In this document: positions 21,231 through 31,683 of the stretch, one piece after another | Layout of the letters: every line of letters begins with the position of its first letter | How positions within the stretch are numbered: the stretch's first letter is position 1 | Assembly: GCA_951812925.1 (NCBI GenBank) | Contig: OX638368.1 | Location: 7,688,001 to 7,752,000 of the forward strand | DNA: 64,000 nucleotides | Direction: 5' to 3' | Source of the DNA: Calliopum simillimum | Taxonomy: Eukaryota > Arthropoda > Insecta > Diptera > Lauxaniidae | Program-made: the position numbers and the translations under genes | Notes under the pieces: model-generated | The model's input: the letters and a program-made list of their open reading frames with translations, nothing else | Database searches by the model: none | Told to the model about the DNA's origin: nothing

Positions 21231-22420
21231 TCAACTACAATACTGGATAATTATGATTAAGTGACAACATTGTATGTAAAAAGTGGCATTTCGTTTTTGA
21301 CATTTGTGCAGTGTAGTAGTAAAAATAAATTTATGTATTTTCATTGAAAATAGACGTGTGAAAATTAGTAAAAATACTAGCTTAAACTTAAAACAGAAGA
21401 TGCAAGTTGTGGCTGATGCAACCACTATGAGCACAAATGAATGTTGCAATAAGTACAAATGCTCAAAATGTACAATTTATCGAATACTAAAAAACAAAAA
21501 CGTTGTGGTGGCTAAGGCCAAAACTGGGAACTTAAAGTCAAAAAGAAAAATAGGTGGAGCCAATAGTCATGTTGAAAAGGCCTTATCAGTTTGGTTCGCA
21601 CAGATGAGCGAAAGAGGAGTTGCAATTTCCCAGGCGCTCATAATGGAAAAAGCAAAGCAGTTCGCAGTGCAGCTTAAATGTGATTTTAACCCTTCTGCAG
21701 GTTGGTTATATCGCTGGTAGAAACGCGAAGGAATTGTTTTGCGGAAAATTTATGGTGAAGCAGTAGCTGGTAAAACCGGAATCTATAAAGAACGGTTTTA
21801 TAAAGGTATGTATTATGCTCTGAACATCAAAAATCCATACTGGACTATCTTTTGAATGTTTTGATTTATTTTTTGCAGGCAAAATTTATTGAATTATCAG
21901 AAAACGAGGATGAGGAAGATCTCAGTAGAAGATTCTTTCAACTGCGACGAAGAAATTGAATGTTGTGGGCGACTAAGTGACCAAGATTTTCTAAATGAAG
22001 TTGTTATAAATGGACATAACGAGTCTTCAGAAGACGAAACTCAAATTACTAATAGGCAGGTCTATAGAAGTGTAGTAGAGGCAGTCAACGCCATTGAACT
22101 GCTTAGAGATTTGTTTCTACCAGTCGATAGATATTCCCACGAATTGGATGAAATAAAGGCAGATGTCTTAAAAACGATAGACAAAAATCGAGTGCAATAA
22201 AAAATTAAAGAATTTTTTCTAGCTATGAAGGAAATGAATAACTGCAAAATGTGTAAATAAATATTGTTTTGAATAAATAATTTTTTTAACTTGTAATTTT
22301 TACAAAAAACCATATAGTCGGTTAATTGAAATAAAGTTTCAATTATCCGAATACTCGGTTATTAGAATTCTTCGGTTAATTGCATTTTTCCAGTTTCAAT
22401 TAAGCGGGAACTACTTTAGT
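21231..22420 (+). mobile_element. Tigger/jerky-like (pogo superfamily) deletion derivative
   Basis: The right end holds TAGTTCCCGCTTAATTGAAA (inverted, near 22390-22413), a pogo/Tigger-type terminal sequence. The left end near 21231 starts CAACTACAATACTGG with weaker similarity. It encodes the two ends of a CENP-B-type transposase with the catalytic middle missing. Boundaries are approximate. Confidence 0.65.
21304..22200 (+). pseudogene. Tigger/jerky-like transposase, DDE core deleted
   Basis: The first frame (21304-21720) carries a psq-type helix-turn-helix (LNLKQKMQVVADATTMSTNE then CCNKYKCSKCTIYRILKNK). A CENP-B-type second DNA-binding domain follows (KALSVWFAQMSERGVAISQA, then NPSAGWLYRW) and is cut by a stop. 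A second frame (about 21880-22200) reads an acidic C-terminal tail with QITNRQVYRSVVEAVNAIEL, which in this family follows the DDE domain. The roughly 200-residue DDE domain between them is gone, so this is non-autonomous. A host-domesticated DNA-binding protein is unlikely given the in-frame stop. Confidence 0.75.
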
Positions 22421-22776
22421 TGTACCGTTTTCAAAATAAGAGTTTCAATTCTTGTAAGAGATAACATTTTTCTAATAACGTTCGGTAACTTTTAAGTTAC
22501 CTTAACCAACCTGAAAAATATTCCATCATATCAGTATATCTAAATAGTATCCTAAGCCTAAATACTCGAAAACACGAGTTTTTGCTATGTTCGGAGTCAG
22601 TGTATATTAACACACAAAAATCTGTGCAGCGGACTTCAGAATATGCATGACATGCGGTTTTTTTTTGTTCCGAATGGAATTTTCAAAACCCCAGTAGGTT
22701 TTAAGTGTGTAAATTGGTTTCAGATTTGAAATCACCGTTAATTTCTACTCATCTTTTCTACTCTTCCCTACTTATA

Positions 22777-23812
22777 GGGGGTTATCGTAAATAAATATAA
22801 GCAGGGAATTTTTCTCACGCTGCAGTGTATGGGAGAAGGGGGAGGTTTCGACACCCTAACAAAAAAGTCCTTATATCATCCAAATGCAATTGTGCATGTT
22901 ATTTTGAATACACATAGACTATGCATAAATATGTGTGCTTCTTTTATAAATTACAAAAAAATTGATATGTTTGCTATTTTCGGAAATGTGACCAAAAAAC
23001 CAAAGTTAAAATAAATGACGAAACCTCCCACTTTTGGGGAGGCTTCGTCAGTCACATAAATTCTTGATTTCCTTGATTTTTTGAAACCTTCAACCTCTTG
23101 AATGTAGATGGTAAAAGACGAATTGCTTCCGGTGATACAATGGGAGAACGAAAATCAGGGATATCGTTTTCAATCGGGTCCATATCCATCAAATCATTCG
23201 GACCAGGAAGGTTAGAGCCTTGAACGAGTTCGAAACATGATTCAGGCTGATTGTGTATCCATTTGTACATCGGAATTAGAACCGAACTCTATATCTTGTG
23301 AAAAATCAGATTCATGGAAAATAATTGAATCATTTGTATAAATTTCAGTTGTCGAATCCTCCCGTTTACACTTGACGAATCCTCCCTTATCCACTTGTTT
23401 TCAAATTTCCAAAATTTCGCAGTTATCTTTTATTTATTTTGCAAACCTTAAATGTAGTATTAACAGTAATAATATATTTAAGTATCTGCTAAAAAAAAAA
23501 CTGAAATTTTATGGTTTATTAACCGAGTATCACACAAAAAGCAACAAGCGTATATTGCATCAACTTGCTATAAAAACACAAAATCACGACTAACTACGCA
23601 CCCTAGCCGAATAGCGCAGAGAAATTTTTATGAAAGCTGCGTACAATTAGGAGTAAGACTTTGTAGTTTACACGCGGGAGTAAGTGCGAATAGAAATCGC
23701 AAAATTTGGCACTGATGAAGCCTCCCACGTGTCGAAACCTCCCCCTTCTACCCTACTCTTCATTGCAGCCTGAGAAAAATTCCCCGGGAATATTTATTCA
23801 CGATAATCCCCA
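22777..23812. mobile_element. Non-autonomous element with about 80-bp TIRs and repeated CCTCCC motifs
   Basis: The first about 80 bp (from GGGGGTTATCG through GAGAAGGGGGAGGTTTCGAC) recur inverted at 23731-23811. TA at both borders is compatible with a TA target site, though the terminal base differs. Seven copies of a motif close to GWCGAADCCTCCC occur on either strand at 22838-22852, 23017-23029, 23036-23049, 23351-23363, 23374-23386, 23714-23726 and 23731-23745. The - strand open frame at 23052-23270 has no recognised domain. Confidence 0.75.
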
Positions 23813-25258
23813 TAATTTATACAACTCTTTGCTAGAAAACAAGTTTTGAATTTCTCAAATAGGTATCTTCTTTATGCTTCGAAAAATCATTCTTTTGGTG
23901 AGGTTGTGAACAAAACGCCAAACTAATAAATCTCAATGGACGATTTCTTCAACAAAAAAAAAAAAAAAAAAACAAATATCTTAAAAATTCCAACTGTATT
24001 TTGAGGAGAATATCATAATGGGGAGGGAAACAAATTGTTTTGTGGTTTAACTTAGAACACGAAAATAACCTGAAATCGTGTTTTTACATATTTACATTAA
24101 GATATCTTAAAAACCGGAGCAATTCAGTGGTCGTATTTGAATTCAATACATGAAAACCTTAATTTTTTTGCAAAGCTGTGTATAAATCTTTAGAAAGCTG
24201 GGATATTTTGATATCGAAAACGTTTTATAGCTTTATTTGAAATTTTTTATTTATTTTTTTTTTTTTTTTTGCTTTCAAAATTGTTGTACGAGTACAGTGT
24301 AGTTTCAAAAATAAAAAATAACTGAAGAAACACCGAAAGCTTTGCACTTAAAATATTTTTGGACAACTGAATTTTAACATAAAAATATTACGTCACGAAA
24401 ACAATAAAAATTTTCTAGTTACTGACAGAAATATTGACAAAAAAATTTTTAAAATAAAAAAGGATAGATTCTTTCCAATAATGCACAAAAATAATCTAAA
24501 AAATAATTTAACTAAGCACTCTTTACCTTTTTATTTTTAATCTGGATCTATAAGTATGCAATAATGTATCCAACGGATACTCAAAACCATATAATAATTA
24601 ATAAAAGATAGTGCTTCCACCGTTTAAAAAAATAAAGTTCGTTTAAAAACACAAAAAAAAACACGAGAATTGTCTAATGCACAAAGTATCTATGTCGTAT
24701 ATATCCTTTAAGTAGTAATACACTAAAATGTTCAATCACTTTTCACTTTTTTCAATTGTTTTGGATCAAGAAAATATTTTCTGAATCTAGATATCTTAAG
24801 GATTTGTTAAGCACGATTTCGCACGATCACAACGGTACAAAGAATTAAATAGCACTGAGCACTAAAGCGCGTTTTGTGTGTGTTTTTGTAGCACAGTGGA
24901 GTGAAAAAACACATTTAATTTGTTTTTATATTTTTATTTTTCTTTTTATTTCTTTACTCTGCTCATCGCACTCATCGATGTGTTTTTTACTTTTTTATTT
25001 TGTTTGTATTTGCTTTAGATATTTATGTTCTTTGTTTTTCTTCATTTTATTTAAAACTTTTTTCTTTATTTTGCCACAATGTCGTAATCTTTAAATGCAA
25101 CAGTACAGTATGTCTTTTGCTGATAAAAGAACAATAAACCCATTTGGAAATGTTGCCTGATGTTTTCTATGATAGGATTTGTTCGTTCTATTTGTATTCT
25201 TTGGCAATAGCCAGATAGCATATAAACTAAATATGTACTTTAGATCATCTCTTGATAG
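23813..25258. other. AT-rich intergenic DNA, no gene seen
   Basis: Poly-A and poly-T tracts; the F-rich open frame at 24876-25094 is compositional. No supported gene or repeat partner. Confidence 0.45.
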
Positions 25259-25260
25259 TA

Positions 25261-26135
25261 TAGGAATAGTGTCGCCTGCGGGCATGGGTCGGGTGTGGGC
25301 ACCCCGCTTTACTTTTGACAGAAAACATATACGGCTGTTCTGACAAATGTTAAGCGCGTGTTATGACAGCAAGAAGTTTTTGTGCATATACCGGAGCAAA
25401 CAGACGCATTTGCTTTGTGCTGAGAAGAAAACAATTTTTGAATAAGTGAAAGTCAACACAAAAGTTTTTTTCAATAATTTTCCAAGTGCGATAAATCGAA
25501 GTGAATCAATTGAAAAGCTGAATGCAATCTATATTTAGGCAGTAAATTTATTATATTTTATGATTCAAAACCGAAGCCAACCAAAATGTTCACACATCAA
25601 AATTTGCTTATTGCTTTTCAAAGTGGCTGTCAAAGTCGGTTGTGGGCACCCAATAGGGTCGGTTGTGGGCACCCCTCTTTGTTTATTTAATGCGTGCGAT
25701 TTACTGAAATATTTGCAATTAAGTCTGTTTTCAGGGCAACAGACGTGATGCCATTCGATCCAGACGTTTTCAATGACGCTGATTTTGTTGAAGTCGTTGA
25801 GCAGAATTTTGTTGAATTTGTGTGAGTCAATGTTTCCAAAATAAATTATTTTTGCTTTTTTCTCCATTTGATTGCGTTTAATTTTATATTTTTCTCATTT
25901 TTACCCGATTTTCTAGGGGCGACCAAAAGTTTTTTTTTTTTTTTTTTTGAAAAAATTATCACTTAACTATTTTTTTGCTATAATTTTCCAACTGACGAAA
26001 TTAATTTACTTTCTTCACCAGAAGTAAGCTAAGGTCTATAGCTTTTCAATGATACTTATATGTCAGCATAATATACATTTGGTCAAAAGTTATGAGTCGA
26101 AAACAAAAAGGTGCCCACACCCGACACTTTTCCCC
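25261..26135 (+). mobile_element. pogo/Tigger-like element, deletion derivative, copy 2
   Basis: Second copy of the 15231-16406 family, flanked by TA (25259-25260 and 26136-26137), with GTGTCG...GTGGGCACC-type ends. It matches copy 1 over its first 450 bp and last 400 bp but lacks about 300 bp in the middle, including the HTH block. The downstream block FDPDVFNDADF survives near 25755. Confidence 0.8.
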
Positions 26136-26298
26136 TACGTATAAATATAAGAAAAATTTAATGAATCAAGCATATAAATCTTGCTAAATAAGATTTAATT
26201 TTTAAATAAACCTTACATAAATTATTCACATTCCAAAATGTGTTATTTACGCAAAAAACTTTTTGTTTGTATTTTAATATACAGTAAAGTCAATCACC

Positions 26299-27436
26299 CC
26301 TATTCTCAAATGTCGTTTCTATTTCGCTTTTTGAGGCGGTTTAGTTTTTTATCGTCGTCCCGTTTCAAAATTTCGAGTCTGGAAATATATTGGATCGATG
26401 AGGAGTGATTATAAAAAAAACAGGAAAACGAAGCAATAACACTTGTCATCGTTTTCCTGGCTCCTCGATAACCACCCCTTGTCGTTCCAATATATTTGAA
26501 TATTCCTCAATATATAGGAACGACGAGGAGATTTAATCAAGAGGTAAGGAAAACGAAGCAATCAAACATATGCTTCAAGTTCCTAATCCCTCAATAAATA
26601 CTGCTCATCGATCTAATATATTTCCAGACTCCCAATTTAGAAACGGGACGACGATAAAAACTAGTAAGGGTGTTACTTTTGGCCCGGCCAAACATTAGAT
26701 ACCCTACTAGGCGTGCGCTTATTTTATGATTTTCGTTGATGCCACCCCCTGAAATCCTTCCATTGGTCATAACAACAAACACTATGAAGTTTCATGGCAA
26801 TCGGATAACGATAACGCGGCCCTCAAGAGAAGTCAAGGTCAAGTTGAGGTTTCAGGCAAAAAATAATGAACATTTTTTTTAACTTAATTAAATAAGTCAA
26901 AGCATAATTTTACCTTATAGCAAATTCAGGTACCTTTCCAACAAGCTATAATTGTCTAAAATCGGGTAATAAATACGAGTTCTATGAATTTGTTCTTTTA
27001 TCGACATTAGCAAATTCGCCGCAAAATACCATATGTAGTAGCATGAAAGGTATTTCAATTTGCTAAATAAAAATAAAATAATGCTTTAACTTATTTAATT
27101 AAGTTAAAAAAAAATTTCACTCATTTTCAATCCCACTAACTAACTTTGACAACGGAGGCAGAGTACCAAGTTTGATTGAATTATCTTGATCAGTTTTCCA
27201 AAAAAATGTATTTCCTCGCACAGTCAGCTAGCCAGAAAGACACACAGACGGATATGGCTAAATCGCCTCAGGAGATGACGGTGATCAAGAACGTATATAC
27301 TTTTCCATACCTGCCACGCCTCCTTCTCTGCGCCACAAACGGAAGGACAAAGTGAATTTACCCCGGGTGTAGGGTATAACTAAAACGCCTGAGAAACGAG
27401 ATATTCACGCCTATTCCCAAATGTCGTTTTTATTTC
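26299..27436. mobile_element. Foldback/TIR element split by a younger repeat
   Basis: The left TIR (26320-26404, with GAGGCGGTTTAGTTTTTTAT then CGTCGTCCCG) pairs with a right TIR interrupted into 26600-26663 and 27380-27403. A 27-bp near-identical direct repeat (CCTATTCTCAAATGTCG-type) borders both sides at 26299-26325 and 27410-27436. No coding sequence is seen. Confidence 0.7.
26664..27379 (+). repeat. 716-bp dispersed repeat inserted in the right TIR, CTA duplication
   Basis: The insert starts GTAAGGGTGTTAC and ends GGTGTAGGGTATAA, with CTA on both sides (26661-26663 and 27380-27382). Removing it restores continuity of the host TIR. Its last about 140 bp match the tail of the repeat at 1848-1985. 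Inside, an inverted pair (TTAACTTAATTAAATAAGT near 26880 and its complement near 27085) forms a hairpin with about 40-bp arms. Confidence 0.75.
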
Positions 27437-27439
27437 ATC

Positions 27440-29000
27440 ACGTTTCTCCAAAATAAAATTACTATATAGTAAGGTAATACGAAAATTCTATACGGTATAA
27501 AGCTCAGCTCTTAATTATGATTAATGACATAAAGTGATTAAGGATTCGGCCAGTAACTAGCCATAATCGTATTGGATACATCGACCGAATGGAATATTGC
27601 GACAAATATTTCCAACTAGGTATTTTGCTTGAAATATTAAATGCTATAATGACATCTATAATTATATCGAAATATTGTATGAGTTAATTTATACTCACTA
27701 TTGTTGTTATTGTTATTGTTTTTGTATTATTGTCATTGTAAATATCATTATTCTAGTAAAAGAAATTAACAAAAGAAAGAAAAAAAGCCAGACCTCGAGT
27801 ACACGCAGGCTCAATTGTGCACATGTTTTCCCCCCTTTTTCTGTTTATTTTGAAAGTGAGAATTGTTTTAATGGTTTTTTATTTTTGTTCTATTTTTCTA
27901 CTTTTATGACTTTTATTTCATTTTAACAGGCATTTTATTGTATTTCATTTTATCGTTATCACCTTATCGCTATATCTAGAGTCGAACAGCAAATATGTTA
28001 TGAACAGAAAAAACACCCCTTGGAAGAAGTAATGGTCGCATTTCTAATTTACAAAGGCATGACCCCGATTTACCTCCAACTCCGCACGCAATGTATAACA
28101 AACGGAAAGCACAATTCCTACAACATCACTCACTTAGTGGCTGTATGGTTTGGTAACTAGCCTACATTGCCAAAGTCAGACAGACAACAGACAGTCTACC
28201 TACAAACTTAATAAGAATAATATAAATGATAGGCAACCAAAAAAACTCTACACAAAAAGGTTAGAACGTTTGCTGGGAACTCTGCACACACGGGTTGAAA
28301 TCCTAGAACAAATGTTTCACTGTTTAATTTAAATTAAAGATTTTCATTGACCAACATGAACAAACAATATCTTAAAGTTAGAACTTACGAAGATCCCCGA
28401 AAGGAAATCATAACTACACAAATTCATGATATAAAGCGAAAAGAAGTGAAAAAAAGAATTTTTTTATATGACAAAGTTCCGGTGTACTAAAAACATTTCG
28501 TCCTCAGAAGTGGTTGGAAAGATTTGACGGACCCCAAAAACAAAACAGATTTCAAAACTCAAAAAAACCTTTATGAAAATGGAAAAATTTTTTCAGAATA
28601 AATTTAACAGGATAATATACGACCAAATTGTAAATAATTTATTACTTTGTTCAGTTTTTATACGGGTTTTTTTGTTTTTTTATTATTCAAAAAGCTTCAA
28701 AAAATGCGATCATACTGAAAGCTTTTTACTTAGATAAGAAAATGCTCTTACTTAAATTGAAAATAATTTTTAAAGCTTTTTAATAAGCAGAGCGAAGTAC
28801 AAATCCCGCAAATATAAATGAGTATAGCTTTTATTTACAAGGTGATATCTAAAAAATTAAATAAAATACAGTCAAAAAAAAAAATTCAGGTTTTTAACTC
28901 AAAGAAAAAAAAAAAATTCGGAACAAAATTTGCGAATCTTTAAATTGGTTTCACGCGAGCTAGTCAAAATGACAAGCTTATTTTATTATCTGGAGAATAC
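27440..29000. other. Intergenic DNA, no gene seen
   Basis: Simple TTATTG-type runs (27700-27740) and AT-rich sequence. The 60-codon frame at 28150-28332 has no domain. No repeat partner was recognised. Confidence 0.45.
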
Positions 29001-29194
29001 AATTGAATCTGTCATTTTGAAAAGGGGATATGTGACGAAATTTAAACTTGTGGCAAATTTAATAAAAACCCTCATAAGTTACGTAAATCTTATATTAGTG
29101 CAATTTTAATTATGGGGGTTAACTAACAATTATAGTAAGCAGTTATCTGCGTACTTGGAAAATAGATATACCAACCAGCGCCATCGCCACAACG

Positions 29195-30300
29195 CACAGT
29201 GGTCGGAAAATCGAAAAAGCTGGCCAAAATTCTGAAAGTCAGTAATAAGGGGTTTTTGATGATGCTGATTACGAATCCGAAATCCATTTTTTAAAAAACA
29301 AAATGGCGGATCCATAATGGTGCACAAATAATGCTTAACCCAATATATTCTCACGAAAGTCAGTAATTTTAGGTTTGTGATGATTCTAATTACGAATCTG
29401 AAATCTATTTTCAAAAAAAACAAAATGGCGGATCCAAAATGGTGGACTAAATACTGCTAAGCTGCATTTATTAACACCAAAAACGGTACATGAGAGTCTC
29501 AGATGTTGCTTTTAATGAATCTGAAATTTAGTTTACTAAATACAAAATGGCGGATCCACAATGAAGAACCGTTTAGTGCAAAACTATATTAATCAATAAG
29601 AAGGGAGTTCTTGGGGTTTTTGATGTCGCTGATTGGAAATATGAAATTAAATTTTTGTAACAGAAAATGGCACATCCAAAATTTCGGCCAAAATATGCTG
29701 AACAGCATCTTCATCTACGAAAGTTTTGTTTCTGGGATCAATTATTACGAAAATGAAATACTTTACAAAAGTCCTAATATCTTTTTCACGGGCACCTCGG
29801 GGCAGTTAATTTTTTTAAAAGGTTTGTAGAAAAATGTACCCTCAATAAGAAGCATTTAGAAACAAGACGGATGGCCGTGGATGCTATAACATTTATCATA
29901 TTAAAAACCACTCAACAATTTTTTTGTGTATATATTTTCACCAAACAGTTGCCTATTTATATAAACTGTGAGCGAGATAAAACGCTTTGGATTTGAGAAA
30001 TATATTAAATAAACCTTCACTGAGAGACTCCATTTCATTACATTGCAAAAAGATGAGCAGAAGTTATTTTTTCCACTTGTTTACTGAGACGCTTTATATT
30101 AAAAAAAATAAAAATATTCTTCGCAAGAATAGGTGAACTTCAAACTCAAACCAGAAGAGTTTTTTAGGCACAGAGGTCTTTCTGACCACTGAAACGAGCA
30201 AAGTGGATAATATTCTACCATTACCAATAATTAAAAGTGCAAAAACAACAACTTTATTTTTCGAATTTTAACCAGCTTTTTTGATTTTTCGACCAGTGTG
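29195..30300 (+). mobile_element. Transib-like non-autonomous element, copy 1, TSD CAACG
   Basis: It starts CACAGTGGTCGGAAAATCG and ends with the inverted form (CGACCAGTGTG), with about 45-bp TIRs that include GAAAAAGCTGGCCAAAATTC. Identical 5-bp duplications CAACG border it (29190-29194 and 30301-30305). A CAC-starting terminus with a GC-rich 5-bp duplication is the Transib signature. No transposase remains. The interior is largely diverged tandem repeats. Confidence 0.8.
29237..29700 (+). repeat. Diverged tandem repeat, about 120-bp unit, four copies, in Transib-like copy 1
   Basis: Each unit contains AAAATGGCGGATCC and GAT-x-ATTACGAATC-type sequence. The same repeat appears inverted and twice in Transib-like copy 2 (48320-48530), confirming that both belong to one family. 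Confidence 0.75.
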
Positions 30301-30399
30301 CAACGGCAAAATAGCAAAAAATAATTCTCTGCCGAGCGACACATATCCCCTTTTAAAAATGACAGATTCAATTCGTGTGGAAAATGCTAGGTCATAGGC

Positions 30400-31268
30400 T
30401 GAAAAGTGAATGGTGCAAGGTCATTCATCATGTCTCTGAAACTAATTGAGGAGTGGCTGTACCAAAGGGCCTAAGTGCCAAAATTTGACATTTGTCGTTT
30501 TTTGACTAAAGTATTGGGTTTCAGAAAGCTGTGTGCACAATGAGTGCCGCATTCGCTAACAATGAAACAAAAACACATTCGAATGCGACCTTCTCATCAA
30601 CATTTAGAGCGTTTTCGAAAAGAGAAAGGGGATTTTATGCGTCGATTCATCACTATGAATGAGACTTGGGTCTATCACCATGATCCTGAATCAAAACAAG
30701 AGGTATGAACCTGGTTCTTCGGCTCCGAAACGAATTCGTGTCCAGAAATCGGTCAAGAAGGTGTTAGCATCAGTTTTTTGGAATGCGAAAGAAATTTCGT
30801 TTGTGGATTACTTGCAAGCTGGTAAAACAATAAATTCTGAATATTATTGTAACTTTTTAGACCAGCTGAAGGAAAAAATTCGTGAAAAAGTGCCCGGTTT
30901 GTAGAAGAAAAAAATTATTTTTCATCAGAACAATGCACCGTGTCACAAGAGCATTTTGACAATGACTAAAATCCATGAATTAAATTTCGAATTGTTGGAG
31001 CATCCATGGTATTCACCAGATTTGGCCCTTAGCGACTTCTATCTGCTTTCAGACCTAAAAAGTTGCATGCGTGGAAAGCGTTTTTCATCAAATGATGAGG
31101 TCATAACAGCTATGGAAGCTCACCTCAGGGATGGAATTCATTAATTGGAATCTCGTTGGAACAAGTGTATTGATATTCAGAAAGACTTTACTGAGTAATA
31201 AAGTGTATTTCAAACCATAAAATTGTGTTTTTCTTATCGAACCGCAACACTTATTGATCAACCTAGTA
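30400..31268 (+). pseudogene. mariner transposase pseudogene with two catalytic Asp-to-Asn changes
   Basis: Coding homology runs from about 30505 (VLGFRKLCAQ) to the stop near 31197. Recognisable blocks are RRFITMNETWVYHHDPESKQ, VLASVFWNAKEI, INSEYYCNFLDQLKEKIREK, IIFHQNNAPCHKS and WYSPDLALSDFYLL, then MRGKRFSSNDEV. Mariner proteins use three Asp. The first (MDETW) is Asn (AAT at 30658) and the second (HQDNAPCH) is Asn, while the third (SDFY) is kept. The N-terminal DNA-binding third is missing, at least two frameshifts are present, and a TIR-like end lies at 31255-31268. It cannot be active. Confidence 0.8.
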
Positions 31269-31269
31269 T

Positions 31270-31625
31270 TATATTTTGTTTGACTTCGACCAAGAATGAA
31301 TTATTATGAAAAATTTATTTAAAATAAAAATTGGTTTTCTCAGTGTAGCAGTACCAAGTGTGTTAGCGGCCTTAAATGCACATGGAATGCAAATTATTGC
31401 ACACGATACTTTGAAATACTCATTGCAAACATTGAATAGTGAATTCTCTTTATTTATCAATCAAGAGTTGATTTACTCATTAATAAACAAAAGTTATTTG
31501 AAAGCTGTCTACGCTCAACAAAGCTTAAATTCCGATCTAATCGTAAAGTCACATTGAAACTAATCTTAATTGATAGGCCGTTGTTAAGCAGCAGCCAGCC
31601 AACTAAAAGGGTTGGGTTTTACATA
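31270..31625. other. Short intergenic region before the DUF1989 gene
   Basis: An 83-codon + strand frame (31306-31557) lacks a recognised domain and splice links. It is probably non-coding. Confidence 0.4.
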
Positions 31626-31627
31626 GC

Positions 31628-31633
31628 TCATTC
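31628..31633 (+). promoter_or_regulatory. Possible initiator (Inr) of the DUF1989 gene
   Basis: TCATTC fits the arthropod initiator TCAKTY and lies 54 bp before the ATG at 31684. No TATA box is visible at -30. Confidence 0.3.
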
Positions 31634-31683
31634 TTAAAAACTTTGAAAATCTCACAAAGGAACAACAATCAAAAATACACGTA

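Larger units (their letters stand above)
29001..30373. mobile_element. MITE with 34-bp TIRs, host of a Transib-like insertion
   Basis: Positions 29001-29034 (AATTGAATCTGTCATTTTGA then AAAGGGGATATGTG) recur inverted at 30340-30373 with few mismatches. Without the nested element (29195-30300 plus one duplication) the host is about 260 bp, a normal MITE size. Confidence 0.75.

Noticed and set aside
23052..23270. - strand 72-codon frame inside the 22777-23812 element
   Set aside because: No recognised domain; reported only as part of the element, not as a gene.
31306..31557. 83-codon frame just upstream of the DUF1989 gene
   Set aside because: No conserved sequence, no plausible splice link to the gene, open on both strands.
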